Shown here one piece after another: positions 25,147-33,858 of a stretch of DNA of 64,000 bases (positions are counted from its first letter, which is position 1; every line of letters begins with the position of its first letter). Below the pieces are notes generated by a model. The model did no database searches, was not told where the DNA came from, and was given only the letters and a program-made list of their open reading frames with translations. Location of the stretch: the NCBI RefSeq assembly GCF_900188335.1, contig NZ_FZOY01000007.1:234898-298897 (forward strand), given 5' to 3'. The translations under genes and the position numbers were made by a program. This stretch comes from Tropicimonas sediminicola (GTDB taxonomy: Bacteria; Pseudomonadota; Alphaproteobacteria; Rhodobacterales; Rhodobacteraceae).

Positions 25147-26706
25147 ATGACCATGGCGATTTCCAAAGCTCTTGCGGACGAGTTGGAGAAACGGCGCGCC
25201 ATTGCGCTCGAAGGCGGCGGGGCGGCCAAGGCCGAGGACCGACACGCCAAGGGACGCATGACCGCGCGCGAACGGCTGGACGAGCTCTACACCAAGGGGA
25301 CGTTTCAGGAATTCGGCCTGCACGCGCAGCACAAGACGCGCCACTTCGGCATGGAGAAGAAATCCATCCCGACCGATGGCGTGATCGCTGGCTCCGGCTT
25401 CATCGACGGTCGGCCCGTCGCCGCCTTCAGCCAGGATTTCGGCGTCGCCGGCGGCTCGCTCGGCGAGATCCACGCCAAGAAGATCTGCCACGTGCTCGAC
25501 CACGCGGTGAAGGCCGGTATCCCGGTCGTCGGCTTCAACGATTCCGGCGGGGCGCGCATCCAGGAGGGCGTCGGCTCGCTCTCGGCCTATGGGCAGGTGT
25601 TCTATCGCAACGTGCAGCTCTCGGGCGTGGTGCCGCAGATCTCGGTCATCGCCGGCCCCTGCGCCGGCGGCGCGGCCTACAGTCCGGCGCTCACCGACTT
25701 CCTGATCATGACCCGCGAGAACGCGCAGATGTTCATCTGCGGACCGGAGGTGATCCGCTCTGTGACCGGCCAGGTCACGACGATGGACGAGATCGGCTCG
25801 GCGCAGGCCCACGCCAGCGTGTCGGGCAATATCCACTTCATCGCCGAGGACGACGCCCACGCCGTGGCCATCGTGCACCGGCTGCTGTCGTTCCTGCCGT
25901 CGAACAACATGATGGACCCGCCGCACAAGATCGAAGCGGATCTCTCGGTCGAGGAAGATCCGACGCTGGACGAACTGGTCCCCGAAGATCCCAAGATGCC
26001 CTTCGACTGCCGGGTGGTGATCCGGCAGATCGCCGACGGCGGCGATTTCATGGAGGTGATGGAGAGCTTCGCGGCCAACATCGTGATCGGCTTCGGCCGG
26101 ATCGGTGGCATCGTGGTGGGCTTCGTTTCCAACCAGCCGACGGTCAAGGCCGGCACGCTCGACATCGACGCCTCCGACAAGGCGGCGCGGTTCGTGCGGT
26201 TCTGCAACGTCTTCAACATCCCGCTCGTCACCCTGGTCGATGTTCCGGGCTTCCTGCCCGGCGTCAACGAGGAGCGGCGCGGCATCATCCGGCACGGCGC
26301 CAAGATGCTGTTCGCCTATGCCTCGGCCACGGTGCCGAAGATCACGGTGATCATGCGCAAGGCCTATGGCGGTGCCTATCTCGCCATGTGCAGCGAGGAC
26401 ATGGGCGCCGACCGGGTGCTGGCCTGGCCGACTGCCGAGATCGCCGTGATGGGTGCGGAAGGGGCGGTGAACATCCTTTACCGCAAGGAGCTGAAGGAAG
26501 CCGAGGATCGGGCCGCCAAGGCCAAGGAACTGGCCGACGAGTACCGCGCCGAGTTCGCGACGCCCTATCTCTCGGCCGGAGAGCTCTTCGTCCATGACAT
26601 CATCCAGCCGCGGCAGACCCGCAGCGCCCTGGCGCTCACCCTGCGCGGCCTGATGTCGAAGCGCGAGACCCGGCCGCCGAAGAAGCACGGCAACATTCCC
26701 CTGTAG
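25147..26706 (+). CDS. mmdA: methylmalonyl-CoA decarboxylase alpha subunit (carboxyltransferase)
   Basis: This 519-residue carboxyltransferase is homologous to PccB and has the same motifs ([42 protein letters not shown]). Three genes follow that encode OadG-like, biotin-carrier and OadB-like proteins. That set defines a membrane decarboxylase, not a carboxylase: MmdA moves CO2 from an acyl-CoA, most likely methylmalonyl-CoA, to biotin. No biotin carboxylase gene is beside it. The ATG at 25147 lacks a strong ribosome site; a second ATG is two codons on. Glutaconyl-CoA as substrate is less likely, since GcdA differs in size and sequence. Confidence 0.88.
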   Translation: MTMAISKALADELEKRRAIALEGGGAAKAEDRHAKGRMTARERLDELYTKGTFQEFGLHAQHKTRHFGMEKKSIPTDGVIAGSGFIDGRPVAAFSQDFGVAGGSLGEIHAKKICHVLDHAVKAGIPVVGFNDSGGARIQEGVGSLSAYGQVFYRNVQLSGVVPQISVIAGPCAGGAAYSPALTDFLIMTRENAQMFICGPEVIRSVTGQVTTMDEIGSAQAHASVSGNIHFIAEDDAHAVAIVHRLLSFLPSNNMMDPPHKIEADLSVEEDPTLDELVPEDPKMPFDCRVVIRQIADGGDFMEVMESFAANIVIGFGRIGGIVVGFVSNQPTVKAGTLDIDASDKAARFVRFCNVFNIPLVTLVDVPGFLPGVNEERRGIIRHGAKMLFAYASATVPKITVIMRKAYGGAYLAMCSEDMGADRVLAWPTAEIAVMGAEGAVNILYRKELKEAEDRAAKAKELADEYRAEFATPYLSAGELFVHDIIQPRQTRSALALTLRGLMSKRETRPPKKHGNIPL

Positions 26707-26720
26707 GCGGAGGCCAGAGC

Positions 26721-27143
26721 ATGATCGACAATCTGGAACTGATCGGCACCGGCTTCGCCGTGGTGATGATGGTCCTGGCGGCGATCTGGGGCGCTTGCGC
26801 CCTGGTGGGCAGCTTCTTCATCCGCGCCGACAAGGCACGCGAGAAGGCAGCCGCCGATGCCGCCGCCAAGGCTGCCGCCGCCACCCCGGCGGCCCCCGCC
26901 GCCCCGGTGGCCGAAGGCGTGCCGCAGCACCACCTGGCCGCCATCGCGGCCGCCGTGGCCCATACCCTGGGCGCCGGGTATCGCGTGACCCATGTCGCGG
27001 CACCTGCACATCTGGTCTCCAACTGGCCGCTTGAAGGCCGGATCGAGACCTTCTCGAGCCGCCGCATTCGCAAGGACTGGGGTCCGACCCGGCCCACGCT
27101 TGGCGGCGAGACCCCCAATATCCTGAGAGGACAGAAGCAATGA
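26721..27143 (+). CDS. mmdD: OadG-like delta subunit of the Na+ decarboxylase
   Basis: This 140-residue protein has one N-terminal membrane helix (about 8-34, TGFAVVMMVLAAIWGACALVG), then an Ala/Pro-rich linker and a short C-terminal tail. This is the layout of OadG/MmdD, which anchors the soluble carboxyltransferase and biotin carrier to the OadB pump. It overlaps the next start by 4 bases (ATGA) and follows mmdA by 14 bases. Confidence 0.82.
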   Translation: MIDNLELIGTGFAVVMMVLAAIWGACALVGSFFIRADKAREKAAADAAAKAAAATPAAPAAPVAEGVPQHHLAAIAAAVAHTLGAGYRVTHVAAPAHLVSNWPLEGRIETFSSRRIRKDWGPTRPTLGGETPNILRGQKQ

Positions 27144-27535
27144 AGCGCTTGCGGATCACTGTGGAAGGCGTCGCCTATGACGTGACAGTCGAGGACCTCG
27201 ACGCGGGCGCCACCCCCGCCCCTGCGGCCGCCGCACCGGCCGCCGCCGCGGCCCCTGCCCCGCGCCCGGCCGCAGCGCCGGCTCCGGCCCCTGTCGCAGC
27301 AGCACCCGCCGCCGCCGCCGGACCCGGCGACGTGGCCAGCCCGCTGGCCGGCACTGTCGTCAGCGTCGACGTCTCCGTCGGCCAGGCGGTGAAATCCGGC
27401 GACAGCCTGCTGGTGCTCGAAGCGATGAAGATGAACACCAACATCGGCGCGCCGCAGGACGGCACCGTCGCCGCCATCAACGTGACCCCCGGCTCCACCG
27501 TGACCGAGGGACAGGTCCTTATCACCCTATCCTGA
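27140..27535 (+). CDS. mmdC: biotin carrier (gamma) subunit of the Na+ decarboxylase
   Basis: This 131-residue protein has a long Ala/Pro linker (about 22-60) and a C-terminal biotinyl domain with LEAMKMNTN, where the biotinylated lysine is about K97. It shuttles carboxybiotin from MmdA to the membrane beta subunit. It is biotinylated like pccA, so the window encodes two biotin proteins. The start overlaps mmdD by 4 bases. Confidence 0.9.
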   Translation: MKRLRITVEGVAYDVTVEDLDAGATPAPAAAAPAAAAAPAPRPAAAPAPAPVAAAPAAAAGPGDVASPLAGTVVSVDVSVGQAVKSGDSLLVLEAMKMNTNIGAPQDGTVAAINVTPGSTVTEGQVLITLS

Positions 27536-27553
27536 CGAAGGGGGGCTCCTTCC

Positions 27554-28705
27554 ATGGAAGGCACCGTATCGGAGACCTCCAAGCTCGAGCAGCTCTGGCA
27601 GCTGACCGCGATCAACGACGTCACGCTCCAGATGGTCGTGATGTGGGTGATCATCGCCGGGCTGTTCTACCTGGGGGTCTACAAGAAATTCGAACCGCTG
27701 CTGCTGATCCCGATCGCATTCGGGGCGCTGCTGGCGAACCTGCCCACCGAGGGCCTGATCAACGCGCCGGCGGGCGACCATGCCGGCGGCCTGTTCTACT
27801 ACATCTCCAAGGGCGTGGAATACGAGATCTTCCCGCCGCTGATCTTCCTCGGCGTCGGCGCGCTTACCGACTTCGGGCCGCTGATCGCCAACCCGCGCAC
27901 CCTGCTGCTCGGCGCGGCGGCGCAGTTCGGGGTCTTCGCGACCTTCCTCGGCGCCACGATCATCGGCTTCTCGCCGATGGAAGCCGGCGCCATCGGGATC
28001 ATCGGCGGTGCGGACGGCCCGACCTCGATCTTCCTCGCCAACAAGCTGGCACCGCACCTGCTCGCGCCGATCGCCGTGGCCGCCTACAGCTACATGGCGC
28101 TGGTGCCGATGCTGCAGCCGCCGATCATGCGCGCGCTGACCACAGAGGAAGAGCGCAAGATCCGCATGAAGTCCCTGCGCACCGTGTCGCGCCTGGAGAA
28201 GCTGATCTTTGCCGGCATGGTCACCATCGTCGTCATCCTGCTTGTCCCCGCCGCGGCGGCGCTGATCGGGATGCTGATGCTGGGCAACTTCCTGCGCGAG
28301 AGCCTCGTGACGGAACGCCTGACCAAGGCCGCCCAGAACGAGCTGATCAACATCGTGACGATCTTCCTTGGCACCTCCGTCGGCATCACCATGACCGGCG
28401 AGCGGTTCCTGAACCTGGACACGATGAAGATCCTCGGCCTCGGCGTGGTCGCCTTCGGCATCGCCACCGCCTGTGGCGTGCTGATGGCCAAGGCCATGAA
28501 CGTGTTCAGCAAGAACAAGATCAACCCGCTGATCGGTTCGGCCGGCGTCTCCGCCGTGCCCATGGCCGCCCGGGTAAGCCAGGTCGAAGGCCAGCGCGCC
28601 GATCCGGGCAACTTCCTGCTGATGCATGCGATGGGCCCGAACGTGGCCGGCGTGATCGGCACCGCCGTGGTCGCGGGCTACTTCATCGCCTGGTACGCCG
28701 GCTGA
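27554..28705 (+). CDS. mmdB: Na+-translocating decarboxylase beta subunit (OadB/MmdB)
   Basis: This 383-residue polytopic membrane protein decarboxylates carboxybiotin and exports Na+. The OadB ion-site motif [34 protein letters not shown] region is intact; the Asp of GGADGPT corresponds to the essential Asp203 of Klebsiella OadB. The C-terminal [12 protein letters not shown] motif is also present. Length is close to MmdB/OadB. It is the last gene of the operon and is followed by a strong terminator. Confidence 0.93.
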   Translation: MEGTVSETSKLEQLWQLTAINDVTLQMVVMWVIIAGLFYLGVYKKFEPLLLIPIAFGALLANLPTEGLINAPAGDHAGGLFYYISKGVEYEIFPPLIFLGVGALTDFGPLIANPRTLLLGAAAQFGVFATFLGATIIGFSPMEAGAIGIIGGADGPTSIFLANKLAPHLLAPIAVAAYSYMALVPMLQPPIMRALTTEEERKIRMKSLRTVSRLEKLIFAGMVTIVVILLVPAAAALIGMLMLGNFLRESLVTERLTKAAQNELINIVTIFLGTSVGITMTGERFLNLDTMKILGLGVVAFGIATACGVLMAKAMNVFSKNKINPLIGSAGVSAVPMAARVSQVEGQRADPGNFLLMHAMGPNVAGVIGTAVVAGYFIAWYAG

Positions 28706-28729
28706 CACCTTACCACTCCGGAAGACCCG

Positions 28730-28766
28730 CCGCCCGCCTCCCCGAGAGGCGGGCGGTTTCCGTTTC
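28730..28766 (+). terminator. rho-independent terminator of the mmd operon
   Basis: CCGCCCGCCTC (28730-28740) and GAGGCGGGCGG (28746-28756) form an 11-bp stem with a 5-nt loop, followed by TTTCCGTTTC. It lies 24 bases past the mmdB stop and separates it from the convergent choV. Confidence 0.88.
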
Positions 28767-28769
28767 AGG

Positions 28770-29831
28770 TCAGCCCTGCCAATGGTTTTCGCCGGTAGTC
28801 TCCCCGTCGCGCGGGTCGAGCACGCGGCGCAGCACCGTGTCCTTGGTCACCTGGCCGATCACCTGCCCGCCGTCCTCGACGGCGATGGTATCCGGGCCGT
28901 CCAGAAGGATACGCATCACCTCTTCCACCGGTGTCCTTGCGGCGATCCGCGGGCCGGAGGCCTCGCCCACCGCCGGTTCCATCACGTCGCGGGCCCGCAG
29001 CACACCGAGCGGGTTCATATGGGCCACGAAATCCGCCACGTAGTCGTTCGCCGGGTTGGAGAAGATCTCCTGCGGCGTCCCGCACTGGACGATCCGTCCG
29101 CCCTCCATGATCGCGATGCGGTTGCCCAGGCGGAAGGCCTCGTCGAGGTCGTGGCTGACGAAGATGATCGTCCGGTGCAGCCGCTCCTGCAACTCCAGCA
29201 ACTCTTCCTGCAGGTGGTTGCGGATCAGCGGGTCGAGCGCGGAGAAGGGTTCGTCCATCAGCAGGATCGGCGCTTCGGTGGCAAAGGCCCGCGCCAACCC
29301 CACCCGCTGCTGCATCCCGCCGGAGAGCTCGCTCACCTTGTTGTCGGCCCAGTCGCTCAAGCCCACGAGTTCGAGCTGTTCCTCGACCTTGGCCGCCCGC
29401 TCGGCGCGCGGCATTCCGGCCAACTCCAGCCCGAGCCCGACGTTTTCGCGCACGCTGCGCCAGGGCAGCAGCCCGAATTGCTGGAACACCATCGCGACGC
29501 ATTCGCGGCGGATGCGGCGCAGGTCCGCCGGAGAGGCGCCGACCACCTCCGAGCTCCAGTCGCCGTCCCGGATCGTGACCTGGCCACGAACCACGGGGTT
29601 GAGTCCGTTGACAGATCTCAGGAGCGTGGATTTGCCCGAGCCGGACAGGCCCATCAGCACCAGGATCTCCCCCTGCGCGACCTCCAGCGAACAATTGTGC
29701 ACGCCCAGCACCTGGTCGGTCTCCGCCTGGATATCGGCGCGCGACTTGCCCGCATCCATCAGCGGCAGCGCCACCTCCGGCCGGTCGCCAAAGACGATGG
29801 AGACGTTGTCGAACGTAACAGCCGCGCTCAT
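28770..29831 (-). CDS. choV: choline ABC transporter ATP-binding protein
   Basis: This 353-residue ATPase of the ProV/OpuAA class has Walker A GLSGSGKST, signature LSGGMQQRV, Walker B ILLMDEPF and the H-loop FVSHDLDEA, then a C-terminal CBS-like extension (about 275-345). It energises choline uptake with ChoW and ChoX. The ATG at 29831 overlaps the choW stop (ATGA). The very long frame through the whole locus is a shadow. Glycine betaine or proline betaine as substrate is possible, but the bet genes next door favour choline. Confidence 0.93.
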   Translation of the reverse strand: MSAAVTFDNVSIVFGDRPEVALPLMDAGKSRADIQAETDQVLGVHNCSLEVAQGEILVLMGLSGSGKSTLLRSVNGLNPVVRGQVTIRDGDWSSEVVGASPADLRRIRRECVAMVFQQFGLLPWRSVRENVGLGLELAGMPRAERAAKVEEQLELVGLSDWADNKVSELSGGMQQRVGLARAFATEAPILLMDEPFSALDPLIRNHLQEELLELQERLHRTIIFVSHDLDEAFRLGNRIAIMEGGRIVQCGTPQEIFSNPANDYVADFVAHMNPLGVLRARDVMEPAVGEASGPRIAARTPVEEVMRILLDGPDTIAVEDGGQVIGQVTKDTVLRRVLDPRDGETTGENHWQG

Positions 29832-30664
29832 CCGCGCCTCCCGGTCTGCAAAACCCTGTCGAGCATGATTGCAACGACCACGATCACGAAGCCGGATTCG
29901 AAGCCGAGCCCGGTGTTCACCTGGTTGAGCGCACGCACCACCGGCACGCCGAGCCCGTCGGCGCCGACCAGCGCCGCGATCACCACCATCGAGAGCGACA
30001 GCATGATCGTCTGGTTCAGCCCGGCCATGATCTGCGGATAGGCATAGGGCAGCTCGACCTTGAGAAGGGTCTGCGTCGGCGTCGCGCCAAAGGCCGTGGC
30101 CGCCTCGAGCAGGGGCTTGGGCGTCCGCGACACCCCGAGATGCGTCAGCCGGATCGGCGCCGGCAGAACGAAAACGACCGTGGCGATCAGGCCGGGCACC
30201 ATGCCGATACCGAAAAAGACGATCGCGGGGATCAGATAGACGAAGGTCGGCAGGGTCTGCATCAGGTCCAGAACCGGGCGCAGATAGGTATAGAACCGCG
30301 GGTGATGCGCCGCTACGATCCCGATCGGCACCCCGATCGCCATGCAGACCACGCAGGCCGACAACACAAGCGTCAGGCTTTCCGTCGTCTCCTCCCAGTA
30401 TCCCTGGTTGAGGATGAACAGGAACCCGAGGAAGACGAACAGGCAGGTCTTCCAGTTGCGCTGCAGCAGGAACGTCAGGGCGACGAAGCCGAGTACGACG
30501 GCCAGCGGCGGCGGGGTCTGCAGGACATACAGAATGCCGTCGATCAGCGCCTCCAGCATGTCCGACAGGCCGTCGAAGAACCACTCGCCGTGCAGTTGCA
30601 GCCAGTCGAAGACATCGGAGGCCACCTTGCCCACCGGGATCTTGTTGTCGGTCAGCCAGTCCAT
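29828..30664 (-). CDS. choW: choline ABC transporter permease
   Basis: This 278-residue ProW-like permease has six or more helices and the EAA-type loop EAATAFGATPTQTLLKVELPYAYPQIMAGL that contacts the ATPase. An N-terminal extension (about 1-45) precedes the first helix, as in ChoW. It overlaps choV by 4 bases. A stable hairpin separates it from choX. Confidence 0.92.
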   Translation of the reverse strand: MDWLTDNKIPVGKVASDVFDWLQLHGEWFFDGLSDMLEALIDGILYVLQTPPPLAVVLGFVALTFLLQRNWKTCLFVFLGFLFILNQGYWEETTESLTLVLSACVVCMAIGVPIGIVAAHHPRFYTYLRPVLDLMQTLPTFVYLIPAIVFFGIGMVPGLIATVVFVLPAPIRLTHLGVSRTPKPLLEAATAFGATPTQTLLKVELPYAYPQIMAGLNQTIMLSLSMVVIAALVGADGLGVPVVRALNQVNTGLGFESGFVIVVVAIMLDRVLQTGRRG

Positions 30665-30698
30665 GCGTGCCCTGCTCCTCCGTGTCGTGAGAAAGAAT

Positions 30699-30721
30699 GG
30701 CCCCGGCGATGCGCCGGGGCC
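30699..30721 (-). terminator. attenuator-like hairpin between choX and choW
   Basis: GGCCCCGGCG (30699-30708) and CGCCGGGGCC (30712-30721) form a perfect 10-bp stem with a 3-nt loop. On the minus strand ATTCTTTCTC follows. It lies within one operon after the binding-protein gene, so partial termination or 3'-end protection would raise ChoX above ChoWV. Confidence 0.75.
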
Positions 30722-30733
30722 GGTGCGCCCGGA

Positions 30734-31657
30734 TTACATGCCCAGGGCCGACTTCACGGCCGCGACCGCGTCGCCGCCGTCGAGCGTGGTCACGCCATCG
30801 AGCCAGGCCGTGAAGACATCCGGGTTGGCCGCCAGCCAGGCCGTGGCCGCATCCGCGGGTTCCTCGCCGCCGTCGAGGATCGCGCCCATGATCTCGTTTT
30901 CCATCTCGAGGCTGAAGACGAGGTTGGAGAGCAGCTTGCCCACGTTCTCGCATTCGCCGACATAGCCGGCGCGGGTGTTGGTGAAGACCGAGGCGCCGCC
31001 GAGGTCCGGACCGAAGAAATCGTCGCCGCCGGTCAGGTAGCCCATGTCGAAATTGGCGTTCATCGGGTGGGGTTCCCAGCCGAGAAAGACGATGGGCTCG
31101 TCCCGCTTCGTGGCCCGCTCCACCTGCGCCAGCATCCCCTGCTCGGAGCTTTCCTTGACCTCGAAGCCGGAGAGCCCGAAGGCATCGGCGTCGATCATCG
31201 ACTGGATCAGGCGGTTGCCGTCGTTGCCGGGCTCGATGCCGTAGATCTCGCTGTCGAGCGCGTCTGCGTGGGTCGCGATATCGGCGAAATCCTTGATCCC
31301 GAGATCCATCGCCGCCTTGTTCACGGCCAGCGTGTATTTCGCGCCGCTGAGGTTCTCGCGCACGGTGTCTACGGTGCCAGCCTCGCGATAGGGGGCGATG
31401 TCGGCCTCCATCGTCGGCATCCAGTTGCCGAGGAACACGTCGATGTCGCCTTCGGCCATCGAGGTGTAGGTCACCGGCACCGAGAGGACCTTGATGTCGG
31501 TCTCGTAGCCGAGCGCCTCCAGCACGACGGTCGTCGCGGCAGTGGTGGCGGTGATGTCGGTCCAGCCGACATCCGAAAAGGTCACGGTTTCGCAGGCGGC
31601 GTGGGCAAAGGTCCCTGCCGAGATCGCGATCGTGGCAAGCAGCATCGTCTTCTTCAT
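30734..31657 (-). CDS. choX: choline-binding periplasmic protein
   Basis: This 307-residue substrate-binding protein has a signal peptide (about 1-20, cut after AHA) and a ProX/OpuAC-like type II fold. Motifs such as DVFLGNWMPTME and VFLGWEPHPMN supply the aromatic and acidic residues expected around a quaternary amine. It is the first gene of choXWV and diverges from betI across a 114-base region with a BetI-like operator. Confidence 0.92.
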   Translation of the reverse strand: MKKTMLLATIAISAGTFAHAACETVTFSDVGWTDITATTAATTVVLEALGYETDIKVLSVPVTYTSMAEGDIDVFLGNWMPTMEADIAPYREAGTVDTVRENLSGAKYTLAVNKAAMDLGIKDFADIATHADALDSEIYGIEPGNDGNRLIQSMIDADAFGLSGFEVKESSEQGMLAQVERATKRDEPIVFLGWEPHPMNANFDMGYLTGGDDFFGPDLGGASVFTNTRAGYVGECENVGKLLSNLVFSLEMENEIMGAILDGGEEPADAATAWLAANPDVFTAWLDGVTTLDGGDAVAAVKSALGM

Positions 31658-31696
31658 GGTTCGGTCTCCCCTGTTGGCATGTTCGATCGAGCGTTG

Positions 31697-31716
31697 TTGA
31701 TTGACGAGTCAATCAA
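31697..31716. promoter_or_regulatory. BetI-type operator between choX and betI
   Basis: TTGATTGACGAGTCAATCAA is a perfect inverted repeat of two 9-bp arms around GA. It matches the TTGAT..ATCAA shape of known BetI operators. It lies 40 bases from the choX start and 56 bases from the betI start, well placed to repress both directions until choline binds BetI. Confidence 0.8.
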
Positions 31717-31771
31717 GCTTCTTCTATTCTCTCCCGTGTTTCAACCATAACCTTGGAGCCAGGGACCGGCT

Positions 31772-32389
31772 ATGCCCAGGATCGGAATGGAGCCCATCAG
31801 ACGCGCCGCGCTGGTCGAGGCCGCGATCCATGAAATCGGCGCCTCCGGAACCCTCGATGTCACCGTCAGCCAGATCGCCAAGCGGGCCGGCGTATCGGCG
31901 GCACTGGCGCATCACTACTTCGGCAACAAGGAGCAGCTTTTCCTCGGCGCGATGCGGCACATGCTTTCGCTCTACGGCACGCAGGTCCGCGAGGGGCTCG
32001 CCGTTGCCGACGGACCGCGCGCGCGGCTCGAGGCGATCGTCCGCGCCGGGTTCACCGCCGAGAACTTCCAGCAGGAGACCATCGCCGCCTGGATGAACTT
32101 CTACGTCCTGGCCCAGATTGCCCCCGGCGCGCAGAGGTTGCTGTCGGTCTACCACCGGCGGCTCCACTCGAACCTCGTGCACGACCTGCGCCCGCTTGTC
32201 GGCGACACCGCGCCGAAGGTCGCTGCCCACATCGCCGCGCTGATCGACGGGCTCTACCTGCGTCACGCCCTGAAAACCGACCTGACCACCGGCACCGGCG
32301 CCACCGCCGAAGTCCTGCGGGCGCTCGATACCGAACTGGCCGCGCTCGGCACCTCCACGCCGCTGCCCGGCACCAGCCCAGACATCTGA
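31772..32389 (+). CDS. betI: choline-responsive TetR-family repressor
   Basis: This 205-residue TetR regulator begins [19 protein letters not shown]. The helix-turn-helix is about 27-56 ([21 protein letters not shown]), and the BetI hallmark [15 protein letters not shown] follows. BetI represses choline uptake and oxidation genes in the absence of choline. It heads the betIBA operon, with 14 bases to betB. Confidence 0.94.
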   Translation: MPRIGMEPIRRAALVEAAIHEIGASGTLDVTVSQIAKRAGVSAALAHHYFGNKEQLFLGAMRHMLSLYGTQVREGLAVADGPRARLEAIVRAGFTAENFQQETIAAWMNFYVLAQIAPGAQRLLSVYHRRLHSNLVHDLRPLVGDTAPKVAAHIAALIDGLYLRHALKTDLTTGTGATAEVLRALDTELAALGTSTPLPGTSPDI

Positions 32390-32403
32390 CCGAAAGTTTC
32401 CCC

Positions 32404-33858
32404 ATGACCACCGCCCCCACAGCCAGCCATTACATCGACGGCAGCTACGCCGAGGACGCAGCCGGCACGGCCATCGACATCATCTATCCCGCGACCGGCG
32501 AGACCATCGGCCGGGTCCACTCGGCCACGCCGGATATCGTGGAACGCGCGCTCGCCAGCGCCCGCCGGGCACAGCCGGAATGGGCGGCGATGACGGGCAT
32601 GGAACGCGGCCGCATCCTCCGCCGCGCCGCGGACATCATCCGGGACCGCAACCGGGAGCTGTCGATCCTCGAGACCTACGACACCGGCAAGCCGCTGCAG
32701 GAAACGCTGGTCGCCGATGCGACCTCGGGCGCCGATGCGCTGGAGTATTTCGGGGGCCTCGCCGCGAGCCTAACCGGCGAATACATCCCCCAGCCCGGCG
32801 GCGATTTCGTCTATACGATCCGGCAGGCGCTCGGTGTCTGCGTCGGCATCGGCGCCTGGAACTACCCCACGCAAATCGCCTGCTGGAAGGCCGCCCCGGC
32901 GCTCGCCTGCGGCAACACGATGGTGTTCAAGCCGTCCGAGACCACGCCGCTCTGCGCCCTCAAGATCGCCGAGATCCTGACCGAAGCCGGCGCGCCTCCC
33001 GGGGTCTTCAACGTGGTGCAGGGCCTGGGTGATGTAGGGGCCGCGCTGGTCAACGACCCGCGTGTCGCCAAGGTCTCCCTCACCGGCTCCGTGCCCACGG
33101 GCCGCAAGGTCTATGCAGCCGCGGCGGCGGGGATGAAGCACGTCACGATGGAACTCGGCGGCAAGTCCCCGCTGATCGTCTTCGACGACGCGACCCTCGA
33201 CGACGCCGTGAGCGGCGCGATCCTCGGCAATTTCTACTCCTCCGGGCAGGTCTGCTCCAACGGCACGCGGGTCTTCGTGCAGAAGGGGATCCGGGACGCC
33301 TTCCTCGCTCGCCTCTGCGAACGGCTCGCGACCGCGAAGCTCGGCGACCCGCTCGACGAGGCCACCAATTTCGGCCCGATGGTCTCGGAGGCGCAGCTCT
33401 CCATCGTGGAGCGTTACATCGCCAAGGGCATCGAGGAAGGCGCGACACTTGCCTATGGCGGCAAGCGGCAGCCCGGCCCGGGCTTCTTCCTGGAGCCCAC
33501 CGTCTTTGCCGGCGTCACCGACGAGATGACCATCGCCCGCGAGGAGATCTTCGGCCCCGTCCTGTCGCTGCTCGAGTTCGACGACGAAGAGGAGGTGATC
33601 TGCCGCGCGAACTTCACCGAGTTCGGGCTGGCCGGCGGTGTCTTCACCAATGACCTCACCCGCGCCCACCGCGTCGTGGCGCGGCTGGAAGCCGGGACCT
33701 GCTACATCAACACCTACAACCTCGCACCCGTGGAAGCGCCCTTCGGCGGGGTCAAGGCCTCCGGCGTCGGGCGGGAGAACTCCAAGGAGGCCATCGCCCA
33801 TTACAGCGAGGTCAAGACCGTCCATGTCGCGATGAACGGCGTGGAGGCGCCGTTCTGA
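32404..33858 (+). CDS. betB: betaine-aldehyde dehydrogenase
   Basis: This 484-residue NAD(P)+ aldehyde dehydrogenase oxidises betaine aldehyde to glycine betaine. Catalytic Glu is in MELGGKSPL and catalytic Cys in [34 protein letters not shown] sequence marks the BetB clade. It overlaps betA by one base (TGATG). Confidence 0.95.
   Translation: MTTAPTASHYIDGSYAEDAAGTAIDIIYPATGETIGRVHSATPDIVERALASARRAQPEWAAMTGMERGRILRRAADIIRDRNRELSILETYDTGKPLQETLVADATSGADALEYFGGLAASLTGEYIPQPGGDFVYTIRQALGVCVGIGAWNYPTQIACWKAAPALACGNTMVFKPSETTPLCALKIAEILTEAGAPPGVFNVVQGLGDVGAALVNDPRVAKVSLTGSVPTGRKVYAAAAAGMKHVTMELGGKSPLIVFDDATLDDAVSGAILGNFYSSGQVCSNGTRVFVQKGIRDAFLARLCERLATAKLGDPLDEATNFGPMVSEAQLSIVERYIAKGIEEGATLAYGGKRQPGPGFFLEPTVFAGVTDEMTIAREEIFGPVLSLLEFDDEEEVICRANFTEFGLAGGVFTNDLTRAHRVVARLEAGTCYINTYNLAPVEAPFGGVKASGVGRENSKEAIAHYSEVKTVHVAMNGVEAPF

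Noticed and set aside
24953..25150. 65-codon frame just before mmdA
   Set aside because: It has no ribosome site, no family features and overlaps the mmdA start; probably chance.
28770..31712. 980-codon minus-strand frame across the choline transporter
   Set aside because: Only its C-terminal third is choV; the rest is out-of-frame sequence over choW and choX.
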